Shown: piece by piece, positions 6,993 through 16,897 of the stretch
Layout of the letters: each line of letters begins with the position of its first letter
Numbering within the stretch: position 1 is the stretch's first letter
Assembly: GCA_036746875.1 (NCBI GenBank)
Contig: DAIODI010000007.1
Location: forward strand, 1 to 30,889
Source: DAIODI01 sp036746875
Lineage (GTDB): Bacteria > Pseudomonadota > Alphaproteobacteria > Rhizobiales > Aestuariivirgaceae
DNA: 30,889 nucleotides
Reading direction: 5' to 3'
Position numbers and translations under genes: made by a program
The notes under the pieces: generated by a model
Told to the model about the DNA's origin: nothing
The model's database searches: none
Seen by the model: the letters and a program-made list of their open reading frames with translations, nothing else

Positions 6993-8399
6993 ATGGCGCA
7001 AGCCTTCGATCTGGTCGTCATCGGCACCGGCCCCGGCGGCTACGTGTGCGCCATCCGCGCCGCCCAGCTCGGCATGAAGGTGGCGGTGGTGGAGAAGCGC
7101 GCCACCCACGGCGGCGCCTGCCTCAACGTCGGCTGCATCCCCTCCAAGGCGCTGCTGCACGCCTCCGAGCTGTTCGCCGAAGCCGGGCACGGGTTCGCGA
7201 AGATGGGCATCGTGGTGGACAAGCCGAAACTCGATTTCGGCCGCCTCATGGGGTTCAAGACCGAGGCCATCAAGGGCAACACCAAGGGCGTCGAGTTCCT
7301 GCTGAAGAAGAACAAGGTCGAGGCGTTCCACGGCGCAGGGCGCATCGCCGGCCCCGGCGCGGTTGAAGTGACGGCGGCGAACGGCAAGACGACCGGGCTT
7401 CAGGCCAAGCACATCGTCATCGCCACGGGCTCCGATTCGGCGAAACTCCCCGGCATCGACGTGGACGAGGAAACCGTCGTCACCTCCACGGGCGCGCTCG
7501 ATCTCGACGCCGTGCCCGGGCGTCTGGCGGTGATCGGCGCGGGCGTCATCGGGCTTGAACTCGGCTCGGTCTGGGCGCGGCTCGGCTCCAGGGTGACGGT
7601 GATAGAATACCTCGACCGTATCCTGCCCGGAATGGACCTGGAGGTGGCGAGGCAGTTCCAGCGCATCCTGCAGAAGCAGGGCCTGGCGTTCCGCCTCTCC
7701 ACCAAGGTCACCGGCGTTGCGAAGGAGCCCGGCGGGCTCGCCGTCAACCTTGAGCCTGCGAAGGGCGGGGCGGCCGAAACCATCGCCGCCGACGTCGTGC
7801 TGGTCGCCGTCGGCCGTGTTCCGTACACGGAAGGTCTGGGGCTGAAGGAGGCGGGCGTGGCGCTTCATCCGAAGGGCCGGGTGATCGTCGATGACCGTTT
7901 CGCTACCAACGTTCCCGGCGTCTACGCCATCGGCGACGTCATCCGCGGGCCGATGCTCGCCCACAAGGCCGGAGACGAAGGGCTCGCCGTGGCCGAGATC
8001 ATCGCCGGGCAGGCGGGCCATGTGAACTACGGCGTCATCCCCTCGGTCGTCTACACCAGCCCGGAGGTCGCCTCGGTCGGCAAGACCGAGGAGGAGCTGA
8101 AGGCGGAAGGCGCGCGCTACACCGTCGGCAAGTTCCCGTTCCTCGCCAACGGCCGCGCCAAGGCCAATCAGACCACCGAAGGGTTCGTGAAGGTGCTGGC
8201 CGACGCCGCGACCGACCGGGTGCTCGGCGTCCACATCGTCGGCCCGCAGGCGGGCGAGCTGATCCACGAGTGCGCGCTGCTCATGGAGTACGGCGGCTCC
8301 TCGGAAGACCTCGCCCGCACCTGCCATGCGCATCCCACGCTGTCGGAGGCGGTGAAGGAGGCGGCGCTCGCAGCTGACGGGCGCGCCATCCACATGTGA
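6993..8399 (+). CDS. lpdA: Dihydrolipoyl dehydrogenase (E3)
   Basis: This 468-residue flavoprotein reoxidises dihydrolipoamide on E2 with NAD+. The FAD-binding GTGPGGYVCAIRAAQLG lies at residues 11-27, and the redox-active disulfide is in CLNVGCIPSKALL (about 44-56). A second Rossmann motif GAGVIGLELGSVWARLG binds NAD, and the C-terminal dimer interface holds the catalytic His-Glu pair in HAHPTLSEAVKEA. Length is standard. The ATG at 6993 has GAGGA at 6981-6985, 7 bases upstream. Being last in the suc run, it is most likely the E3 for 2-oxoglutarate dehydrogenase, although E3 can also serve other complexes. A palindromic repeat sits just downstream. Confidence 0.97.
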   Translation: MAQAFDLVVIGTGPGGYVCAIRAAQLGMKVAVVEKRATHGGACLNVGCIPSKALLHASELFAEAGHGFAKMGIVVDKPKLDFGRLMGFKTEAIKGNTKGVEFLLKKNKVEAFHGAGRIAGPGAVEVTAANGKTTGLQAKHIVIATGSDSAKLPGIDVDEETVVTSTGALDLDAVPGRLAVIGAGVIGLELGSVWARLGSRVTVIEYLDRILPGMDLEVARQFQRILQKQGLAFRLSTKVTGVAKEPGGLAVNLEPAKGGAAETIAADVVLVAVGRVPYTEGLGLKEAGVALHPKGRVIVDDRFATNVPGVYAIGDVIRGPMLAHKAGDEGLAVAEIIAGQAGHVNYGVIPSVVYTSPEVASVGKTEEELKAEGARYTVGKFPFLANGRAKANQTTEGFVKVLADAATDRVLGVHIVGPQAGELIHECALLMEYGGSSEDLARTCHAHPTLSEAVKEAALAADGRAIHM

Positions 8400-8421
8400 C
8401 GGCGGCGCAGGCGCGCCGGAT

Positions 8422-8460
8422 CGTCATCCCACCAAGTGGCGGCCACTTGGCCAAATGACG
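8422..8460. repeat. Nested palindromic repeat, copy 1 (between lpdA and doeA-like gene)
   Basis: The outer arms CGTCAT (8422-8427) and ATGACG (8455-8460) enclose an inner stem CCAAGTGGC (8432-8440) and GCCACTTGG (8442-8450). The rest of the 112-base gap between the convergent genes shows no ORF. The plan matches copies at 15529-15576 and 23798-23843. It could act as a two-way transcription barrier, but there is no U tract. Confidence 0.7.
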
Positions 8461-8511
8461 CTCTGTCGTCTGGGCGAAAGCGTGCGAATGACAGTTTGCC
8501 GCTTTCCGTCC

Positions 8512-9696
8512 CTAGCGCTTCACCACCACCTTGCGCGGCACGTTGGCGATGCACTCCGCGCCGGCCGGGGTGATAAGGATGGTTTCCGACAGCTCAAGCC
8601 CGCCGTCGTCGAGCCACAGCGCGGGCATGAAGTGGATCGTCATGTTCTCTTGCAAAACCGTTTTGTCGCCGCGCCTGAGCGACAGCGTGCGCTCGCCCCA
8701 GTCGGGCGGATACGAAAGCCCAATGGAGTAACCGGCGCGCGAATCCTTCTCGAAGCCGTGCATCTTCAACGTATCGAAGAAGGCGATGGCCACCTCCTCG
8801 CAGGTGTTGCCCGGCCTCGCCTTGGCAAGCCCGGCGTCGGTCGCGGCGAGCACGGCGGCTTCGGCGCGCACATACTTCTCCGGCATCGCGCCGAGGAACA
8901 CCGTGCGCGACAGCGGGCAGTGGTAGCGCCGGTAGCAGCCGCCGATCTCGAAGAACGTCCCCTCGCCCGCCCGGAACGGCTGGTCGTCCCAAGTGAGGTG
9001 CGGAGCGGTCGCGTCCAGGCCTGAAGGCAGCATCGGCACGAACGCCGGGTAATCGCCCCAGTGGCCGTCGGCACCCTCGATCGCCACCTTGTAAAGCTCG
9101 GCGACGAGGCGGTTCTTCGGCAGGCCTGGCTCCACCATGTCGAAGATCGCCCGGTGCATGCGCTCGACGATGCGCGCGGCGCGGCGGATGAATTCGATCT
9201 CAAGGTCACTTTTCACCACGCGCTGCCAATTGACAAGGCCGGTGGCGGCGAGGAGCGCCGCCGCTTTCAGATGGGATTGCAGGGCGGCGTGGGCGGCGGC
9301 GGTGTACCAGTAGTTGTCCATCTCGACGCCGATCCGGCCCTTCGCCCAGCCACGCTCCGCGATCAGGCCGCAGAGGTGGTCCATCGGATGGCGCTCGGTG
9401 GACTGCACGAAATGGTCCGGGTAGCCGGAGATATTGTCCTGCGCCATGAAGCAGGTGCGCAGCGCCCCGTTGGCGTCCATGCGGCGTCCCCACCACACCG
9501 GCTCGCCCGCCATGGGCAGCAGCACAGCCTGGTGCACATAGAACGACCAGCCGTCGTAGCCCGTCAGCCAGGCCATGTTGGAGGGGTCCGAAACGATCAC
9601 CAGATCGAGGCCGCGCCGCGCCATCTCCGCCCGCGCCAGCGCGATCCGGCGGTCGTACTCGGACTTTGGAAAGTGCAATCTGGCGGTGGCGGGCAT
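8512..9696 (-). CDS. Ectoine hydrolase (DoeA/EutD)-like creatinase-family enzyme
   Basis: This 394-residue protein has the pita-bread fold of peptidase family M24, with a creatinase N-domain (about 1-150) and a C-domain (about 160-390). Segments such as DPSNMAWLTGYDGWSFYV, VEMDNYWYT and SYPPDWGERT closely resemble DoeA/EutD ectoine hydrolases as I remember them. The usual M24 metal ligands are mostly absent: the first Asp is Glu in FFEIGG, the second is Pro in YHCPLSRT, and the GH is GY. That fits a metal-independent C-N hydrolase rather than an aminopeptidase. ATG 9696 is chosen because GGAG lies 5 bases upstream (9702-9705 on this strand). The frame stays open far upstream opposite dppABC, which is a shadow. 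It diverges from dppA, so an X-Pro dipeptidase-like role remains possible. Confidence 0.8.
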   Translation of the reverse strand: MPATARLHFPKSEYDRRIALARAEMARRGLDLVIVSDPSNMAWLTGYDGWSFYVHQAVLLPMAGEPVWWGRRMDANGALRTCFMAQDNISGYPDHFVQSTERHPMDHLCGLIAERGWAKGRIGVEMDNYWYTAAAHAALQSHLKAAALLAATGLVNWQRVVKSDLEIEFIRRAARIVERMHRAIFDMVEPGLPKNRLVAELYKVAIEGADGHWGDYPAFVPMLPSGLDATAPHLTWDDQPFRAGEGTFFEIGGCYRRYHCPLSRTVFLGAMPEKYVRAEAAVLAATDAGLAKARPGNTCEEVAIAFFDTLKMHGFEKDSRAGYSIGLSYPPDWGERTLSLRRGDKTVLQENMTIHFMPALWLDDGGLELSETILITPAGAECIANVPRKVVVKR

Positions 9697-9786
9697 GAAC
9701 GCTCCGGGATCGACGGGATCAGCAATGTGGTGCGGCGGCGGAGAGTGCCGGGCGGCCCGGCGCTCCGCAAGGGGGCGGCGCTTCGG

Positions 9787-9833
9787 TTGATGCTTCCGCC
9801 GGCGAAAGGTGCTTAGATCACGAATGCGTGATC
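9787..9833 (+). promoter_or_regulatory. Candidate dppA promoter with overlapping operator dyad
   Basis: The 186-base divergent gap between the hydrolase and dppA contains GATCACG (9816-9822) and CGTGATC (9827-9833), a perfect 7-bp dyad around AATG. It overlaps TTAGAT (9813-9818), which is preceded by TGC and resembles an extended -10. TTGATG (9787-9792) is a possible -35 at a long 20-base spacing. A regulator bound to the dyad would block this promoter. The dyad is clear; the promoter is a guess. Confidence 0.35.
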
Positions 9834-9882
9834 CGCCGCCTTCAGAGCGGAGAGGCGCGAATCCTCCAGGGAGTTGATGTCC

Positions 9883-11475
9883 ATGAAGACCTGCAAACTG
9901 ATGGCCGCCGCGTTCGTGGCCGCCACGATTCTGTCGTCGCCGGCGTTCGCCGCCGCCACCCTCGTCTACTGTTCGGAAGGCTCGCCCGAGAACTTCAACC
10001 CGCAGATCAACACCACCGGCACCAGCCTCGACGCCGCCCGGCCGGTCTACAACCAGCTCGTCGAGTTCGAACCGGGCACGGTCGACGTCGTGCCGGGGCT
10101 CGCCGAAAGCTGGACGATCTCCGAGGACGGCAAGACGATCACCTTCAAGCTGCGCAAGGGCGTGAAGTTCGGCGCGAACAAGGCGTTCACGCCGACCCGC
10201 GACTTCAACGCCGACGACGTGATCTTCTCCTTCGAGCGCCAGTGGAAGCCGGATCATCCGTTCCACAAGGTCTCGGGCGGCGCCTATGACTACTTCAACG
10301 ACATGGGCATGCCCGACCTTCTCGACACCATCGTCAAGACGGACGACCACACCGTCGTGATGACCCTGAAGGAGCCGAACGCGCCGATCATGGCCAACCT
10401 CGCCATGGACTTCGCCACCATCCTTTCGGCCGAGTACGCCGAGGCGATGATGAAGGCGGGCACGCCCGAGAAGGTGGACCAGGAGCCCATCGGCACCGGA
10501 CCGTTCGAGTTCGTCGGCTACCAGAAGGACGCGGTGATCCGCTACAAGGCGAACCCCAACTACTGGGGCGGCAAGCCGGCGATCGACAATCTCGTCTACG
10601 CCATCACGCCCGACCCGACGGCGCGCTACGCCAAGATGAAGGCGAACGAGTGCCAGGTGATGATCGCGCCGAACCCGGCCGATCTCGAAGCGATGCGCAA
10701 CGACGCCAATCTGAACCTGATGGAGCAGGCCGGCCTCAACATCGGCTATCTGGCGCTCAACGCCCAGAAGCCGCCGTTCGACAAGACGGAGGTCCGCCAG
10801 GCGATCAACATGGCGATCGACAAGGCGGCGATCCTGAAAGAGGTCTACCAGGGCGCAGGCCAGGCGGCGGTGAACCCGATCCCGCCGACGATCTGGTCGT
10901 ATTCCGCCGCCACGAAGGACTACGAGTACAACCCCGAGAAGGCGAAGGCGATGCTGAAGGCCGCCGGCGTCGAGAACCTCGAAACCGATCTGTGGTGGAT
11001 GCCGGTGCAGCGCCCCTACAACCCCAACGCCAAGCGTATGGCGGAGATGATGCAGGCCGACCTCGCCAAGGTGGGCGTCAACGCCAAACTCGTCTCCTAC
11101 GAATGGGGCGAGTACAGGAAGCGCCTGCAGGCCGGCGAGCACCAGATGGGCCTGCTCGGCTGGACCGGCGACAACGGCGATCCCGACAACTTCTTCTTCC
11201 TGCTCGGCTGCGCCGGCGGCACGCCCGCCGGCCAGAACATCGCCAAGTGGTGCAACGAGCAGTTCACCGCCGACCTCTTGAAGGCCCGCACGCTCTCCGA
11301 CAAGGCCGAGCGCACGAAAATCTACGAGGGCATGCAGGCCGTCTTCAAGGAACAGGCGCCGTGGTTCACCATCGCGCACTCGACCGTGTTCGAGCCGGTG
11401 CGCAAGGAGGTCGAGGGCTACAAGGTCAGCCCCCTCGGCCGCCACGAGTTTCACAAGGTGACGATCAAGCCGTAG
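9883..11475 (+). CDS. dppA: Dipeptide ABC transporter, periplasmic binding protein
   Basis: This 530-residue family 5 solute-binding protein captures peptides in the periplasm and delivers them to DppBC. Residues 1-23 (MKTCKLMAAAFVAATILSSP, then AFA) form a signal peptide. The mature protein begins with LVYCSEGSPENFNPQ, very close to E. coli DppA, whose CSEGSP cysteine region and PTRDFNADDVIFSFERQ segment are both recognisable. Of three clustered start codons (TTG 9874, ATG 9877, ATG 9883), ATG 9883 is best placed: AGGGAG ends at 9873, leaving a 9-base spacer. The gene heads dppABCDF, and a strong hairpin separates it from dppB, consistent with extra expression of the binding protein. The exact ligand cannot be read from sequence. 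Confidence 0.93.
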   Translation: MKTCKLMAAAFVAATILSSPAFAAATLVYCSEGSPENFNPQINTTGTSLDAARPVYNQLVEFEPGTVDVVPGLAESWTISEDGKTITFKLRKGVKFGANKAFTPTRDFNADDVIFSFERQWKPDHPFHKVSGGAYDYFNDMGMPDLLDTIVKTDDHTVVMTLKEPNAPIMANLAMDFATILSAEYAEAMMKAGTPEKVDQEPIGTGPFEFVGYQKDAVIRYKANPNYWGGKPAIDNLVYAITPDPTARYAKMKANECQVMIAPNPADLEAMRNDANLNLMEQAGLNIGYLALNAQKPPFDKTEVRQAINMAIDKAAILKEVYQGAGQAAVNPIPPTIWSYSAATKDYEYNPEKAKAMLKAAGVENLETDLWWMPVQRPYNPNAKRMAEMMQADLAKVGVNAKLVSYEWGEYRKRLQAGEHQMGLLGWTGDNGDPDNFFFLLGCAGGTPAGQNIAKWCNEQFTADLLKARTLSDKAERTKIYEGMQAVFKEQAPWFTIAHSTVFEPVRKEVEGYKVSPLGRHEFHKVTIKP

Positions 11476-11492
11476 CCTGGCGCCGACATTCG

Positions 11493-11518
11493 GGCGGGGC
11501 GGCGCGGGCCGCCCCGCC
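11493..11518 (+). other. GC-rich hairpin between dppA and dppB
   Basis: GGCGGGGCGGC (11493-11503) pairs perfectly with GCCGCCCCGCC (11508-11518) around a GCGG loop, giving 11 G-C pairs. It lies 17 bases past the dppA stop and lacks a U tract. Such stems after binding-protein genes commonly protect the upstream mRNA and limit read-through to the permease genes. Confidence 0.65.
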
Positions 11519-11541
11519 TCCTTCCCCGGATCCCGAAATCC

Positions 11542-12555
11542 ATGCTGCGGTTCATCCTCAAGCGCGTGGCGTTGACGCTGCCGACGTTCGTGGCGCTCAT
11601 GTTCATCACCTTCATGATGATCCGCCTCGTCCCCGGCGACCCCATCGAGGTGAGGAAGGGCGAACGCGGCATCTCGCCCGAACGGCTGGAGCAACTGCGC
11701 CACGAGATGGGCCTCGACCAGCCGGTGTGGAAGCAGTTTCTCGATTACGTCTGGAATATCCTGCACGGCGACTTCGGCACCTCGGTGATCAGCCAGCAGA
11801 AGGTGCTCACCGAGTTCATGAGCCTGTTCCCCGCCACGCTGGAGCTCGCCGCCTGCGCCATGCTGATCGCTGTGGTCCTGGGCGTCCCGGCCGGGGTGCT
11901 GGCGGCGGTGAAACGCGGCTCCCTCTATGACCAGGCGCTGATGGGCGCGGCGCTCACCGGCTACTCCATGCCGATCTTCTGGTGGGGGCTTCTCCTCATC
12001 ATGTTCTTTTCCGGCTATCTCGGCTGGACGCCAGTCTCGGGCCGCATCGATCCGATCAGGTACTACTTCGAGCCGGTCACCGGCTTCATGCTGATCGACA
12101 CGCTGCTCTCCGGCGAGGACGGCGCATTTCTCGACGCCGTGCGCCACCTGATCCTGCCGGCGGTCGTGCTCGGCACCATTCCGCTCGCCATCATCGCGCG
12201 CATGACGCGCTCGTCGATGCTGGAGGTGCTGGAGGAGGACTACGTCCGCACCGCCCGGGCCAAGGGCCTGTCGCCGTTCCGGGTGATCGGCCTGCATGCG
12301 CTGCGCAACGCGCTGATCCCGGTGGTGACGACCATCGGCCTCCAGGTGACGACGCTGCTCGCCGGCGCGGTGCTCACCGAAACGATCTTCTCGTGGCCGG
12401 GTGTGGGCAAGTGGCTGATCGAGTCCATCGGCCGGCGCGATTATCCGGCGCTGCAGGGCGGCATCCTGCTGATCTCGGGCCTCGTCATCCTCACCAACAT
12501 CCTCATCGACGTGATCTACTCGGCGATCAACCCGAGGCTCCGCCATGCCCGCTGA
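11542..12555 (+). CDS. dppB: Dipeptide ABC transporter permease
   Basis: This 337-residue inner-membrane protein is one of the two channel subunits of the dipeptide importer. It has an N-terminal helix (residues 10-30, TLPTFVALMFITFMMIRLVP), the family's GDP segment after it, and five further hydrophobic stretches. The cytoplasmic coupling (EAA) loop is DYVRTARAKGL followed by HALRNALIP. The C-terminal ETIFSWPGVGKWL stretch is nearly identical to that of E. coli DppB, and length also matches. No clear Shine-Dalgarno sequence precedes ATG 11542. The last 11 bases overlap the start of dppC, so the two permeases are coupled. Confidence 0.94.
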   Translation: MLRFILKRVALTLPTFVALMFITFMMIRLVPGDPIEVRKGERGISPERLEQLRHEMGLDQPVWKQFLDYVWNILHGDFGTSVISQQKVLTEFMSLFPATLELAACAMLIAVVLGVPAGVLAAVKRGSLYDQALMGAALTGYSMPIFWWGLLLIMFFSGYLGWTPVSGRIDPIRYYFEPVTGFMLIDTLLSGEDGAFLDAVRHLILPAVVLGTIPLAIIARMTRSSMLEVLEEDYVRTARAKGLSPFRVIGLHALRNALIPVVTTIGLQVTTLLAGAVLTETIFSWPGVGKWLIESIGRRDYPALQGGILLISGLVILTNILIDVIYSAINPRLRHAR

Positions 12556-13450
12556 CGGCGCCATTCCGGCCGTGCGGGCCGCAGCGCCGCCGGGGCCGCT
12601 CGCCGCCTTCTGGCGGGCGTTCCGCGAGAACCGCGGCGCTGTGGCGGGCCTTGCGGTGGTGGCGGCGATCTGCCTTGTGGCGATCTTCGCGCCGCTGCTC
12701 GCGCCGCATTCGCCGGTCGAGCAGTTCCGCGGCTTCAGCAAGCTGCCGCCGTTCTGGGAGGAAGGAAGCGATCCGCGCTTCCTGCTCGGCACCGACGCAG
12801 TGGGGCGCGACATGCTCTCGCGCATCATCTACGGCGCGCGCGTGTCGCTGTTCATCGGCCTCGCCGTGATGGTCGTGGCGGCGCTCACCGGCGTCGCGCT
12901 CGGCCTTGCCGCTGCATGGTACGGCGGCGTCGTGGACAGCATCATCCAGCGGGTGATGGACCTCATCGTGGCGATCCCGTCGCTCGTGCTCGCCATCCTG
13001 ATCATCGCCGTGATCGGGCCGAACCTCGCCAACACCATCGTGGCGGTGACCATCGTCAACCTGCCCCGCTACGTCCGGCTCGTGCGGGCGTCGGCCATCA
13101 GCGAGCTGTCGAAGGATTATGTGATCGCGGCGAAGGTGGCCGGCGTCCGCCCCTTGCGGCTGATGCTCTCGACCGTTCTTCCCAATTGTCTTGCGCCGCT
13201 CATCGTGCAGGCGGCGCTCGGCGTCTCCGACGCGATCCTCGAAGCGGCGGGGCTTGGCTTCCTCGGCCTCGGCGCGCAACCGCCGACGCCGGAATGGGGC
13301 GCCATGCTCGCCGACAGCCGTGAGTTCATCCTGTCGAACCCGTGGATCGTCACGTTCCCGGGCCTCGCCATCCTCATCACGGTGATCTCGATCAACCTGA
13401 TGGGCGACGGCCTGCGCGACGCGCTCGACCCGCGCTTGAGGAGGAGTTGA
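12545..13450 (+). CDS. dppC: Dipeptide ABC transporter permease
   Basis: This 301-residue protein is the second membrane subunit of the importer and forms the channel with DppB. A proline- and alanine-rich N-terminus precedes WRAFRENRGAVAGL and the first membrane helix, the usual OppC/DppC N-terminal domain. Then follow LLGTDAVGRDMLSRIIYGARVS, further helices and the coupling loop DYVIAAKVAGVRPLRLML. The C-terminal stretch LGFLGLGAQPPTPEWGAML is characteristic of DppC. ATG 12545 lies inside the end of dppB. dppD starts 96 bases after the stop, in a gap with some hairpin potential. Confidence 0.94.
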   Translation: MPADGAIPAVRAAAPPGPLAAFWRAFRENRGAVAGLAVVAAICLVAIFAPLLAPHSPVEQFRGFSKLPPFWEEGSDPRFLLGTDAVGRDMLSRIIYGARVSLFIGLAVMVVAALTGVALGLAAAWYGGVVDSIIQRVMDLIVAIPSLVLAILIIAVIGPNLANTIVAVTIVNLPRYVRLVRASAISELSKDYVIAAKVAGVRPLRLMLSTVLPNCLAPLIVQAALGVSDAILEAAGLGFLGLGAQPPTPEWGAMLADSREFILSNPWIVTFPGLAILITVISINLMGDGLRDALDPRLRRS

Positions 13451-13456
13451 GGCGAT

Positions 13457-13499
13457 GGACGCGGAACGGGCGCAAGGCCCGGACCGGCACGCCGCGTCC
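13457..13499 (+). other. Possible hairpin between dppC and dppD
   Basis: GGACGCGG (13457-13464) and CCGCGTCC (13492-13499) are exact inverted repeats 27 bases apart. A short inner GGGC/GCCC pair (13468-13471 and 13477-13480) lies between them. This could form a stem-loop between the permease and ATPase genes. The role is unknown. Confidence 0.35.
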
Positions 13500-13546
13500 G
13501 ACTTTGATGTCCTGTCCTGAGCGAGGTTCCAGCAAGATCAACCGCC

Positions 13547-14541
13547 ATGCCGCTGCTCGAGATCGAAAACCTCACCGTCACCTTCGCCACCTCGTCCGGG
13601 CCGTTCCGGGCCGTGGACCGGGTCTCGCTCGCCGTGGATACAGGCGAAGTGCTGGCCATCGTTGGCGAATCCGGCTCCGGCAAGTCGGGGGCGAGGCTCG
13701 CTGGGTTGGGGCTGCTGCCGTGGACCGCCTCCGTCACCGCCGACCGAATGACCTTCGACGGCCGCGACCTCCTGACGATGCCCGCCCGCGAGCGCCGCAA
13801 ACTCACCGGCAAGGACATCGCGATGATCTTCCAGGAGCCGATGTCGAGCCTCAACCCGTGCTTCACCGTCGGATTCCAGGTCACCGAGGCCCTGAAGGCG
13901 CACCTCGGGATGGGCAAGGCCGAGCGGCGCGAGCGGGCGGTGGAGCTTCTGCGCGAGGTCGGCATCCCGGCCCCGGAGAAGCGGCTGTCGTCGTTTCCGC
14001 ACCAGCTTTCGGGCGGCATGAGCCAGCGGGTGATGATCGCCATGGCGATCGCCTGCCGGCCGCGCCTGCTCATCGCCGACGAGCCGACGACGGCCCTCGA
14101 CGTGACCATCCAGGCGCAGATTCTCGATCTTCTGCTCAGGCTCCAGCGCGAAACCGGCATGGCGCTGGCGCTCATCACCCACGACATGGGCGTGGTGGCG
14201 GAAACCGCGCAGCGCGTGTGCGTCAACTACGCCGGCCAGAAGGTGGAGGAACAGCCGGTCAAGGGCCTGTTCGCCGATCCGCATCATCCCTACACGGCGG
14301 CGCTGCTGGCGGCGCTCCCCGAGCGCGCCACGTCGCGCCGGCTGCCCTCCATCGGCGGCGTTGTGCCGGGCCAGTTCGACCGCCCAGCCGGCTGCCTGTT
14401 CGCGCCGCGCTGCGGCTTCGCCACGGACCTGTGCCGGACGACGACGCCGAAGCCTGGCGGAGTGGCCCTGGGGCAGGCGCTGTGCCACCATCCGCTGGTG
14501 CATGGCGCGCCCCGCCCCCGTCCCGGACGCGAGGCAGCCGA

Positions 14542-14545
<4 letters not shown>
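13547..14545 (+). CDS. dppD: Dipeptide ABC transporter ATPase
   Basis: This 332-residue cytoplasmic ATPase powers the importer as a heterodimer with DppF. The Walker A motif is GESGSGKSG (about residues 38-46), the Q-loop is FQEPMSSLNPCF, the ABC signature is LSGGMSQRV, and Walker B is LLIADEPTTALD. The C-terminal oligopeptide-transporter extension carries CLFAPRCGFATDLC, the cysteine cluster typical of DppD/OppD. The ATG at 13547 has only a weak upstream site (GAGG at 13522-13525). Its TGA overlaps the dppF ATG as ATGA (14542-14545). Confidence 0.93.
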
Positions 14546-15582
<1,037 letters not shown>

Positions 15583-15585
15583 AGG

Positions 15586-16833
15586 TTACTTCGCGGCGAT
15601 TTCGGGAACCTTGCCCCAGCGCTTCTCGACGTACTCTTCCACGATGTCGCGGAACTGGGCGCCGATGTCGTCGCCGCGCAGCGTCATCACCTTCCGGCCG
15701 TCGATGTAGACCGGAGCGGCGGGCACCTCGCCGGTGCCGGGCAGCGAGATGCCGATGTCGGCGTGCTTCGATTCGCCCGGACCGTTGACGATGCAGCCCA
15801 TGACAGCGAGCTGAAGCGTCTCGAACCCCGGATACTTCTTGCGCCACTCCGGCATGCGGATGCGGATGTGGCTCTGGATGTCCTGAGCCAGCTGCTGGAA
15901 CACCGTGGACGTGGTGCGCCCGCAGCCCGGACAGGCGATGACCATCGGCGCGAAGGCGCGAAGCCCCATGGTCTGGAGAATCTCCTGCGCCACGATCACC
16001 TCGCGCGTGCGGTCCCCGCCGGGCTCGGGCGTGAGCGAGATACGGATGGTGTCGCCGATGCCCTCCTGGAGCAGCACCGCAAGCCCGGCGGCGGAGGCGA
16101 CGATGCCCTTCGAGCCCATGCCGGCCTCGGTGAGGCCAAGGTGTAGCGCGTGGTCGCAGCGCCGTGCAAGTTCGCGGTAGACGGCGATCAGGTCCTGCAC
16201 CTCCGAGACCTTGGCGGAGATGACGATCCTGTCCTTCGGCAGGCCAAGCTCCACCGCGCGGGCGGCGGAGGAGACGCCCGACTGCACCATCGCCTCGTGC
16301 ATGACAAGGCGGGCGTCGAGCGGCTCGGACCGCTTCGCATTCTCGTCCATCAGCTTCGCCAGCATCGCCTGGTCGAGCGAGCCCCAGTTGACGCCGATGC
16401 GGACCGGCTTGCCGAACGCGATGGCGCGCTCGATCATCATGGAGAAGTTGCGGTCCTGCTTCTCCCTGAAGCCGACATTGCCGGGATTGATGCGGTACTT
16501 CGCCAGGGCCTCCGCGCACGCCGGGTGATCGCGCAGCAGGGTGTGGCCGATATAGTGGAAGTCGCCGATGAGCGGCGTATTGACGCCCATCCGGTCGAGC
16601 CGGTCGCGGATATGCGGCACGGCGGCCGCCGCTTCCGGCTTGTCCACGGTGATGCGGACCAGCTCCGAGCCGGCCGCGGCGAGCTGAGCCACCTGGCGGG
16701 CGGTCGCCTCGATGTCGGCGGTGTCGGTGTTGGTCATCGACTGCACCACCACGGGGGCGCCGCCGCCCATCGTCACATGCCCGATCTTCACCCCTACGGA
16801 AGGGCGGCGGGCGCTGACTGCGGAATAGGCCAT
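15586..16833 (-). CDS. ispG: 4-hydroxy-3-methylbut-2-enyl diphosphate synthase (flavodoxin)
   Basis: This 415-residue iron-sulfur enzyme carries out the penultimate step of the MEP isoprenoid pathway, reducing methylerythritol cyclodiphosphate to HMBPP. The N-terminal TIM-barrel half begins with VKIGHVTMGGGAPVVVQSMTNTDT. The cluster ligands are visible in the C-terminal half: C301 and C304 in CPGCGRT, C347 in MGCIVNGPGE, and E354 in the same motif. These correspond to the three Cys and one Glu of the E. coli enzyme. Length fits the longer alphaproteobacterial form. ATG 16833 is the natural start; no strong Shine-Dalgarno sequence is seen. It lies 64 bases downstream of znuB on the same strand. 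Confidence 0.96.
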   Translation of the reverse strand: MAYSAVSARRPSVGVKIGHVTMGGGAPVVVQSMTNTDTADIEATARQVAQLAAAGSELVRITVDKPEAAAAVPHIRDRLDRMGVNTPLIGDFHYIGHTLLRDHPACAEALAKYRINPGNVGFREKQDRNFSMMIERAIAFGKPVRIGVNWGSLDQAMLAKLMDENAKRSEPLDARLVMHEAMVQSGVSSAARAVELGLPKDRIVISAKVSEVQDLIAVYRELARRCDHALHLGLTEAGMGSKGIVASAAGLAVLLQEGIGDTIRISLTPEPGGDRTREVIVAQEILQTMGLRAFAPMVIACPGCGRTTSTVFQQLAQDIQSHIRIRMPEWRKKYPGFETLQLAVMGCIVNGPGESKHADIGISLPGTGEVPAAPVYIDGRKVMTLRGDDIGAQFRDIVEEYVEKRWGKVPEIAAK

Positions 16834-16897
16834 GGCGGTCGGTCTCGGACGTTAGCAGACGGGTTTCGGCGTGATTGCGGGGGGTTTTGCCAACTCT

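Noticed and set aside
6006..8393. Minus-strand open frame of 795 codons opposite sucB and lpdA
   Set aside because: It crosses two conserved genes and has a low-complexity Arg/Gly/Ala/His composition; it is a codon-bias shadow.
8400..8511. Copy 1 palindrome as a classical intrinsic terminator for lpdA
   Set aside because: No U tract follows the stem on either strand, so I list it as a repeat only.
9697..12828. Upstream extension of the hydrolase frame to a 1438-codon protein
   Set aside because: Everything before residue M at 9696 is antisense to dppABC and unlike any protein family; GGAG sits right before ATG 9696.
13342..14541. DppF as a large fusion reading upstream through dppC and dppD
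   Set aside because: The upstream part is out-of-frame sequence of those genes; the ATGA overlap at 14542 marks the true start.
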